64,000 bases of DNA from NCBI GenBank assembly GCA_963835555.1, contig CAWIGC010000008.1:186001-250000 (forward strand), in the 5' to 3' direction. Every line of letters starts with the position of its first letter. The first letter of the stretch is position 1. Under the pieces are notes generated by a model. It made no database searches and was not told the DNA's origin. It was given only the letters and a program-made list of their open reading frames with translations. The DNA is from Sulfopaludibacter sp963835555. Its GTDB lineage: Bacteria; Acidobacteriota; Terriglobia; Bryobacterales; Bryobacteraceae. The position numbers and the translations under genes were made by a program. Below are positions 58,836 to 64,000 of this stretch, piece by piece.

Positions 58836-61823
58836 ATGGCGGACGGCGGAGTCGAGTCTCGGGGAGGATTCTCGGCAGCCGATTGGGAACTGATCAAGGA
58901 CCTGGTCTTCACCTGTCAAAGCAATCCGCCGCCGGATGTGGGGCAGTGGCTGGACGCACAGCGCACTTCCGAAAAGGTGCGGCTGGAGGTGGTCCGGCTC
59001 CTCCAGGCCTCGTCCGACTGCGGCACTTTCATGGATCAAAGCGCCACCGAGAAGCACCTTGGGGTTCGCATGCACCAGCCTTTGCGGATCGGCCGTTATC
59101 GCGTGATGGACCAGATTGGTTCCGGCGGCAGCGGTGTGGTTTACGCGGCTTGGGACGAAACCTTGAACCGGAAAGTGGCCGTGAAGGTGCTACGTCCCGA
59201 GGTGGCCCAGAATGCCGAATTCCAGAAACGCCTGCGTTGGGACGCCAGGGCCGCTTCCGCTCTGCAGCACCCCAACATCATCGTGGTGCACGAAATCGGC
59301 TCCGATAAAGGCGTGGATTATGTGGCCATGGAGTGCGTCAGTGGGCGCACCCTGAGCGAGCGCATCCTGCCGGGGGGTATGGAGAACCGCGAGGTTCTGA
59401 ACCTGGCCATCCAGATCTGCAACGGCCTCGAAGCGGCCCACGCCGCGGGCATTGTTCATCGCGATCTGAAACCGGGCAACATTATGATCACCGAGCAGGG
59501 GGTGGTCAAAATTCTGGACTTCGGCCTGGCCAAGAACTGCGCCCCCGGCTTCGAGTCCGGCGACGCCCCGGAGACCGTGGAAGGCCGTTTTGCGGGTACC
59601 GTGGCCTACGTTTCCCCGGAACAGGCCGACGCCAAGCCGGTGGATGCCCGCAGCGATATCTTCTCTTTCGGCTCGGTCCTCTACGAGATGCTCACGGGCC
59701 GGCAGGCGTTTCCGGGCGGTTCCACGGTCTCGGTTCTGGCCGATATTCTTCTCAGCAATCCGCGGCCTCCCCATCAAGTCGCTCCGCGAGTGGCATCCGG
59801 CTTCGACGATATAGTGAATCGCTGCCTGCGCAAGGATCGCGAGCGCCGCTTCCAGAGCATCGCCGAAGTGCGCGTTCGTCTGCGGGAGTTGGAAGACCAG
59901 ACGCTGCACCCGGAAAGCCAGAACACCGTCATGCTGCCGGTGCAGCCGCCGCGGCGGCGGAACATTCCGGTACTGGCGGGATTGGGGCTGGGCATCGCCG
60001 CCGTGGCTACGGTGGTCACGTATTTGGTCGTGACCCGGCCGGAGGCGCCGGCCGACCGGAATTTCACTCTGACGCGCGTTACGGCCAATCGCGGTGTCAC
60101 CAGCTTCCCCACCCTATCCAGGGACGGAACCCTCCTGGCTTACGCCTCTGACAGCGCCGGCGAGGGGAATCTCGACATCTGGATCCAGCATTCCGACGCC
60201 AATGAACCGCGGGCGCTTACCGCCAATCCCGCCAACGATTACGAGCCCGTCTTCTCTCCCGACGGCGCCCGCCTGGTGTTTCGTTCCAACCGGGACGGCG
60301 GAGGCCTGTACACCGTGTCCAGCCTGGGCGGGGCCGAGCGGCTCCTGGTGGCCGGTGGGCGCGGAGCGCAGTTTTCGCCCGATGGAAAGTGGATCGCCTA
60401 CTGGACCGGCGAGCCTGGCGCGAGTTTTCAAGCCGGCAGCGCTAAGGTCTTCGTGATTTCGTCCCTGGGAGGAGTCCCCACGCCATTCCAGCCGGGATTT
60501 CAGGCCGCGGCATTTCCCATCTGGTCTCCCGCGGGAGACCGGATTCTGTTCTTCGGGCGCCCTCCCGGTTCCGCCGAGACCAAGCCCGAGTGGTGGACCG
60601 CTCCGTTTCCAACCGGCGCCGCCACCGCCTCCACCGGGCTGACGAAATACTGGACCAGGTTCCACCTCAACAATCCGCCTTCGTCGGAACAAGTGACCCC
60701 CAGCGCCTGGCTGCCCGACCAGACCCTGATTTTCGCCGCTGGCCACGTGGACTCGACCAACATTTGGGCGGCAAAAGTCACCCGCGACGGTACTCCCGAG
60801 GGCGAGCCGTGGCGTTTGACGGCCGGAACCACCAACGAATGGCACCCCGCCATTGCCGAAGCCAATGGTCATACTCTGCTGGCCTATGAGGCTATGAGCA
60901 TGGATTCGGATATCTGGGCTGTTTCTCTGGACGGACGCGGCCATCCAACCGGTCCGCCCCACCCGTTTCTTTCGGGATACGCCGGAATGGGGTCGTCCGC
61001 GATCAGCATGGATGGTTCCCGCCTGGTGTTTTCATCGAAGCAACCGGTCCAGAATCCCGGTAGAGAGTCCATCCGCATGGTAGACCTGAATTCCGGACAG
61101 CATTCCGTGATTGCCACCGTTCTTTCGCACAACTTGACCCGGCCCGTCCTGAGCGGCGATGGCCGCACCGTGGCGTATTGGAAAGAAAAAGCCGGCCTTA
61201 CCGTTCCCGCCTCCAGCGGCGCGTCGCAGGAAATCTGCGAGCACTGCGGGGCGCCTACCCATGTGAGTTATGACGGCAGGGCGGTGCTCTTCGAATCGGC
61301 AAGCAATCCGGACCAAATCCTGTACGTCGCCGGCGGCAAGCCTCCGAAACCGCTGGTCGCCCTGGATCCTCCGCGGTTCACCATGCAATCGGGAGCGCGT
61401 TTTTCTCCCGACGACCGCTGGATCGCCTTTTCAACCGGGAACCCGAGTTCTTCCTCCAGGCAGATATTCATTGCGCCTCTCCACCCCGATAAGCTGGTTA
61501 CTCCGCGGGAACTCATCGCCGTTACCGACGGCCAGTCGCGCGACTTGGAACCGTATTGGTCCACCGACGGCGCCACCATCTTCTTTCTCTCCCGCCGCGA
61601 TGGATTTCGCTGTATCTGGGGCCGCAGCCTGGACGAACAGAAGCAGCCGGTGGGCCCGATCTTCGAGGTAGCCCACTTCCACCAGACGGGCCACGCGCTG
61701 GGCGGGGCTGCCCGGTATCCCGGTGACATCGGGTTGTCCGCCGCTGCGCATTTCCTGGTCTTCAGCGTGTCGAGTTCCACCAGCGATGTCTGGCTCAAGA
61801 ATGCGGCCGGTCCGGCGCATTGA
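58836..61823 (+). CDS. Membrane Ser/Thr protein kinase with C-terminal PD40/TolB-like propeller
   Basis: The protein has 995 aa. An N-terminal helical segment is followed by a kinase domain at about residues 85-350. It shows the Gly loop RVMDQIGSGGSGVVYAAWDE, Lys in VAVKVLRPEV, HRDLKPGNIMI, ILDFGLAKN, and YVSPEQADAKPVDARSDIFS. A single transmembrane helix follows (IPVLAGLGLGIAAVATVVTY). The outside part is a beta-propeller with PD40 repeats (TLSRDGTLLAYASDSAGEGN, EPVFSPDGARLVFRSNRDGG, ISMDGSRLVFSSKQPV). The design is typical of acidobacterial receptor kinases; the propeller likely senses a ligand. All catalytic motifs are intact. Confidence 0.95.
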   Translation: MADGGVESRGGFSAADWELIKDLVFTCQSNPPPDVGQWLDAQRTSEKVRLEVVRLLQASSDCGTFMDQSATEKHLGVRMHQPLRIGRYRVMDQIGSGGSGVVYAAWDETLNRKVAVKVLRPEVAQNAEFQKRLRWDARAASALQHPNIIVVHEIGSDKGVDYVAMECVSGRTLSERILPGGMENREVLNLAIQICNGLEAAHAAGIVHRDLKPGNIMITEQGVVKILDFGLAKNCAPGFESGDAPETVEGRFAGTVAYVSPEQADAKPVDARSDIFSFGSVLYEMLTGRQAFPGGSTVSVLADILLSNPRPPHQVAPRVASGFDDIVNRCLRKDRERRFQSIAEVRVRLRELEDQTLHPESQNTVMLPVQPPRRRNIPVLAGLGLGIAAVATVVTYLVVTRPEAPADRNFTLTRVTANRGVTSFPTLSRDGTLLAYASDSAGEGNLDIWIQHSDANEPRALTANPANDYEPVFSPDGARLVFRSNRDGGGLYTVSSLGGAERLLVAGGRGAQFSPDGKWIAYWTGEPGASFQAGSAKVFVISSLGGVPTPFQPGFQAAAFPIWSPAGDRILFFGRPPGSAETKPEWWTAPFPTGAATASTGLTKYWTRFHLNNPPSSEQVTPSAWLPDQTLIFAAGHVDSTNIWAAKVTRDGTPEGEPWRLTAGTTNEWHPAIAEANGHTLLAYEAMSMDSDIWAVSLDGRGHPTGPPHPFLSGYAGMGSSAISMDGSRLVFSSKQPVQNPGRESIRMVDLNSGQHSVIATVLSHNLTRPVLSGDGRTVAYWKEKAGLTVPASSGASQEICEHCGAPTHVSYDGRAVLFESASNPDQILYVAGGKPPKPLVALDPPRFTMQSGARFSPDDRWIAFSTGNPSSSSRQIFIAPLHPDKLVTPRELIAVTDGQSRDLEPYWSTDGATIFFLSRRDGFRCIWGRSLDEQKQPVGPIFEVAHFHQTGHALGGAARYPGDIGLSAAAHFLVFSVSSSTSDVWLKNAAGPAH

Positions 61824-61896
61824 AAAGACCGTTTCGCCGAATGTGATTTTCCGTCCGCAATCGTACTTTTTGAGGTAAGATCGGGATTCTATAAGG

Positions 61897-62799
61897 ATGA
61901 CTCCCACTTACTCCGGCGGCCCCGATTCAGCTTCGAAAGTCAGCATCGTAATTATCTCGCGCAACGAAGGTGAGGAACTGGCTGCCACGGTAAGTAACCT
62001 GCGCGACACCCTGCCGTCCGCGCGGCGCGAACTGATTGTGGTAGACGATGGCTCGACCGATGGGTCCACCGGCTTTCTCGAAGGAGCCGCGGACGTGACC
62101 CTGCTTCGCTGCGCACAATTGGGTGTCGCCAAGGCGCGCAATTTGGGCGCTTCGCATGCCACCGGCGACATCATCCTGTTCGCCGATGCCCATATCCGCG
62201 CGCCCCAGGGTTGGTTCGACCCATTGGTGGAGGCGTTGCGCGAACCCTCGGTGGGCGCGGTCTCTCCCGGCATCTACAGCCTCACCGAACCTCAACGGCG
62301 CGGCTTCGGACTGGACCTTATTGGCGCCGAACTGCATGCCCGCTGGCGCAACCGGCAGGGCGAGGTTCCCTATCCGGCGCCGGTGCTGCCCGGCGCGTTC
62401 CTGGCTATGCGCCGGAGCACTTTCGTGGCAACCGGGGGATATGACCCCGGGCTGCACCAACTGGGCGGTAACGATAACGAATTGAGCTGCCGGTTCTGGT
62501 TGTTGGGCTACCGCCTGCTGGTAGTGCCGCGGGTGGAAGTGGGACACCTGTTTCGCACCGTTCCGCCGTATCCTACAAACTGGTCGGCGGTGGTGCACAA
62601 TCGCCTGCGCATGGCCTTTATTCATTTCGGGGCGCAGCGTGTGGAGCGCGTGCTGCGCGCCCTCCGTGTGTACGAATCCTTTCCAGCCGGCGCCGCCATG
62701 CTACTGGATACCGATGTATTTTCGCGCCGGACCCACATGGCGGGAATCCGGCAATTTGACGACGACTGGTTTTTTCAGAACTTCCGACTCGAGTGCTAA
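61897..62799 (+). CDS. GT2-fold glycosyltransferase resembling polypeptide GalNAc-transferases (GT27-like)
   Basis: The protein has 300 aa, with no signal peptide or membrane helix. The GT-A nucleotide site is IVVDDGSTDG (residues 47-56). The metal motif is DAH (residues 97-99, FADAHIRAPQGWFDPL) rather than the usual DxD; polypeptide GalNAc-transferases use DxH followed by GW and PL. The catalytic half reads GGYDPGLHQLGGNDNELSCR, then FWLLGYRLLVVPRVEVGHLF, closely following the GGEN-E-S-R-W and VGHVFR pattern of those enzymes. Then VVHNRLRMAFIHFG parallels their N-x-x-R-x-A helix. Directly downstream is a 48-aa Ser/Thr/Pro-rich peptide gene. Protein glycosylation is plausible; donor and acceptor are unproven. 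Confidence 0.85.
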   Translation: MTPTYSGGPDSASKVSIVIISRNEGEELAATVSNLRDTLPSARRELIVVDDGSTDGSTGFLEGAADVTLLRCAQLGVAKARNLGASHATGDIILFADAHIRAPQGWFDPLVEALREPSVGAVSPGIYSLTEPQRRGFGLDLIGAELHARWRNRQGEVPYPAPVLPGAFLAMRRSTFVATGGYDPGLHQLGGNDNELSCRFWLLGYRLLVVPRVEVGHLFRTVPPYPTNWSAVVHNRLRMAFIHFGAQRVERVLRALRVYESFPAGAAMLLDTDVFSRRTHMAGIRQFDDDWFFQNFRLEC

Positions 62800-62811
62800 G
62801 GAGACAAACGA

Positions 62812-62958
62812 ATGACTTACAATAATGAATCGCACCCGCTGCCGCCCGACGAGTTAGGCCTTCCGCCCGTAGAGCAGGGCCTGTTTGCAGCTCCCGGCAG
62901 CAGCCCCACCACCGGGCCGCCGACTACTGTGCCTCCGGATCAGCAAGTGGCGAACTAG
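62812..62958 (+). CDS. 48-aa Pro/Ser/Thr-rich peptide, candidate glycosyltransferase substrate
   Basis: The start ATG follows an AAGGAG ribosome site (62798-62803) that overlaps the glycosyltransferase stop, with 7 nt spacing, so translation is probably coupled. The N-terminal half is acidic and Asn/Pro-rich (TYNNESHPLPPDELG); the C-terminal half is PGSSPTTGPPTTVPP. This is the composition of mucin-type O-glycosylation acceptors. There is no Cys, so glycocin-type S-glycosylation is excluded. No signal peptide is visible. The last 35 nt overlap the 3' end of the convergent sigma factor gene. The function is inferred only from composition and position. Confidence 0.6.
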   Translation: MTYNNESHPLPPDELGLPPVEQGLFAAPGSSPTTGPPTTVPPDQQVAN

Positions 62959-63538
62959 ACGCCGCGCGCCGGACCGGTTGAGTCAGTTCCGCGTACAGCC
63001 AGACCCGCGCCACGGCCCATTCGCGTTTAATCGTGCGCGGCGAGGTGCCCATGACTTCGGCGGTTTCTTCTTCCGTGAGACCGCCGAAATATCTCAATTC
63101 CACGATCCGGCTCTGCCGCGGGTCGATATGTTCCAGCCGCTTCAGGGCTTCGTCCAGCGCGATCACGTCGTCATCCGGGGCGATGCCGATGCGCTCTGCC
63201 TGGTCCAGATCCACCCGCTGGAAAAGGCCGCCGCGCTTCTGGGAACGCCGCCGGCGTCCGTAATCCACCAGGATGTGACGCATGGTCTGGGCGGCGGCGG
63301 CGAAGAAGTGAGCCCGGTTTTTCCAATTCCGATTCTGCTGGTCCACCAATTGCAAGTAGGCTTCATCGGCGATGACGGTGGGCTGCAGGGTATGGTCCGG
63401 CCTCTCCGATGCCATCAGGCGGGCTGCAATCCGGCGCAATTCCGAATGCAGGAGCGCAATTACTTCCTCGACGCCCTGTTCGCCTCCCGCGCCGGAGCGG
63501 TTGAGCATCTCGGTGATATCTCCGCCAGGGGGCTCCAT
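62924..63538 (-). CDS. ECF-like sigma factor of the TIGR02999 type
   Basis: The protein has 204 aa. The N terminus DITEMLNRSGAGGEQGVEEV, then LIALLHSELRRIAARLM-like sequence, is typical of the acidobacterial/planctomycete ECF-like family. Region 2 reads WKNRAHFFAAAAQTMRHILV, then DYGRRRRSQKRGG. Region 4 reads IVELRYFGGLTEEETAEVMG, then TSPRTIKREWAVARVWLY. Members often sit next to protein kinases of the kinase-propeller type, as here (kinase at 58836-61823). The Ala/Ser-rich tail overlaps the peptide gene. Confidence 0.93.
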   Translation of the reverse strand: MEPPGGDITEMLNRSGAGGEQGVEEVIALLHSELRRIAARLMASERPDHTLQPTVIADEAYLQLVDQQNRNWKNRAHFFAAAAQTMRHILVDYGRRRRSQKRGGLFQRVDLDQAERIGIAPDDDVIALDEALKRLEHIDPRQSRIVELRYFGGLTEEETAEVMGTSPRTIKREWAVARVWLYAELTQPVRRAASSSPLADPEAQ

Positions 63539-63582
63539 TGGTTAAGAGGGTATCACGACTCAGATGTGAATTGTCCGATACC

Positions 63583-63993
63583 TTACGAATCCTGCGGCCA
63601 ATATGGGTTCCCGCCGGAATCGCGCAGGTACACCGTCTGGCTCTGGCGGCGCACCTCGCGCGCCAGCACCACGTTCGTCCCGGCCACTTTCAGTTTGGAT
63701 CCGACCGTATCGATTCGGTCGCCCTTGGCGAATCTGAAATTGAACTGCTTCATGAAATCCGCCGGACCCAGGTAAACATCGAAGCTCTCCTTGCCGCTTT
63801 CCACAGTCAGATGCAATCCGTGCATGGGGCTGCCGCGCGGCACTTCGCGGCTGGCCGTCACCACTCCGGTGAATTCCACCGTGGTAGCGGGGTCGTAAAT
63901 GGGTTCTTCAGGCGGCGTTTGCCCGCCGCGCGCCGGGTGCGGGATGATGAGCGCCGCCAGCAGTATCAACAGGGCAGGAATGCGGTAGATCAT
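63583..63993 (-). CDS. Small secreted beta-rich protein of unknown function
   Basis: The protein has 136 aa with a signal peptide (IPALLILLAALIIPHPARG). The mature part begins with a short acidic-proline stretch (QTPPEEPIYDP) followed by strands resembling an OB-fold: VEFTGVVTASREVPRGSPMH, GLHLTVESGKESFDVYLGPA, FRFAKGDRIDTVGSKLKVAG and VVLAREVRRQSQTVYLRDSG. This is the general plan of small secreted OB-fold proteins in acidobacteria, and no named family is certain. It is complete, ending 7 nt inside the right edge. Confidence 0.75.
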   Translation of the reverse strand: MIYRIPALLILLAALIIPHPARGGQTPPEEPIYDPATTVEFTGVVTASREVPRGSPMHGLHLTVESGKESFDVYLGPADFMKQFNFRFAKGDRIDTVGSKLKVAGTNVVLAREVRRQSQTVYLRDSGGNPYWPQDS

Positions 63994-64000
63994 GCCGCTC

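Noticed and set aside
62812..62958. Treating the 48-aa peptide as a random frame
   Set aside because: The rejection itself was withdrawn: a strong ribosome site overlapping the preceding stop and a non-random Ser/Thr/Pro composition argue for a real gene, although confidence stays moderate.

Overview
The window looks like a chromosomal segment of an Acidobacteriota bacterium, most likely from the Solibacter/Bryobacterales branch. The evidence is high GC content and several families concentrated in that group: a TIGR03435 (DUF3738) soil-associated protein, a TIGR02999-type sigma factor, a kinase fused to a PD40 beta-propeller, a DUF1501/DUF1800 pair, an Oar-like TonB receptor with a carboxypeptidase-regulatory domain, and a VWFA-related protein. 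This placement comes from family recognition, not from a phylogeny. There is no rRNA, tRNA, CRISPR array, phage or insertion sequence that I could support.

Layout. (1) 1-5690, minus strand: a cobalamin operon behind a clear B12 riboswitch. It holds a TonB-dependent receptor, a PduO-type cob(I)alamin adenosyltransferase, a DUF6580 membrane protein, a DUF71/COG2102 PP-loop protein, a BtuF-like binding protein and a cytidylate-kinase-like protein. All are tightly coupled and most are broken by indels. (2) 5717-9688: a TPR protein with a Pro/Lys tandem repeat, a small hypothetical protein and a serine hydrolase. (3) 9709-22760, minus strand: a complex I cluster nuoA-C-D-E-F-G-H-J-K-L-M-N that lacks nuoB and nuoI. 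(4) 22827-29010: a ThiS-like protein, an RsbV/RsbW-like pair, an ECF sigma factor, a NapH-like ferredoxin membrane protein, a hybrid histidine kinase, and an EpsI/exosortase pair. (5) 29069-35168: an ABC exporter, a 231-bp triplication spanning two convergent gene ends, a nucleoside hydrolase and UvrA. (6) 35190-41830: secreted and metabolic genes, including an aromatic amino acid ammonia-lyase/aminomutase and an S10 peptidase. (7) 41960-48808: DUF1501/DUF1800, an LssY-C protein, and an ArsR/SRPBCC pair divergent from an azoreductase across two palindromic operators. (8) 48879-58397: an Oar-like receptor divergent from a beta-propeller/cytochrome c protein, an Hsp70-like protein, an aldo/keto reductase and KdgD. 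(9) 58463-63993: a kinase-propeller protein, a GT27-like glycosyltransferase followed by a 48-aa mucin-like peptide gene, an ECF sigma factor and a small secreted protein.

Frameshifts are concentrated in about 1-4100, 18200-22350, 22860-23850 and at 56760, while neighbouring long genes are intact. Essential NADH dehydrogenase subunits keep their family motifs on each side of the breaks, so sequencing or assembly indels are the likeliest cause. Those genes are reported as single CDS with approximate breakpoints.

The most interesting leads are the two-gene unit at 61897-62958 (a polypeptide-GalNAc-transferase-like enzyme plus a Ser/Thr/Pro-rich small peptide), the B12 operon that has a receptor and binding protein but no BtuCD, and the complex I cluster missing exactly its two peripheral iron-sulfur subunits NuoB and NuoI.
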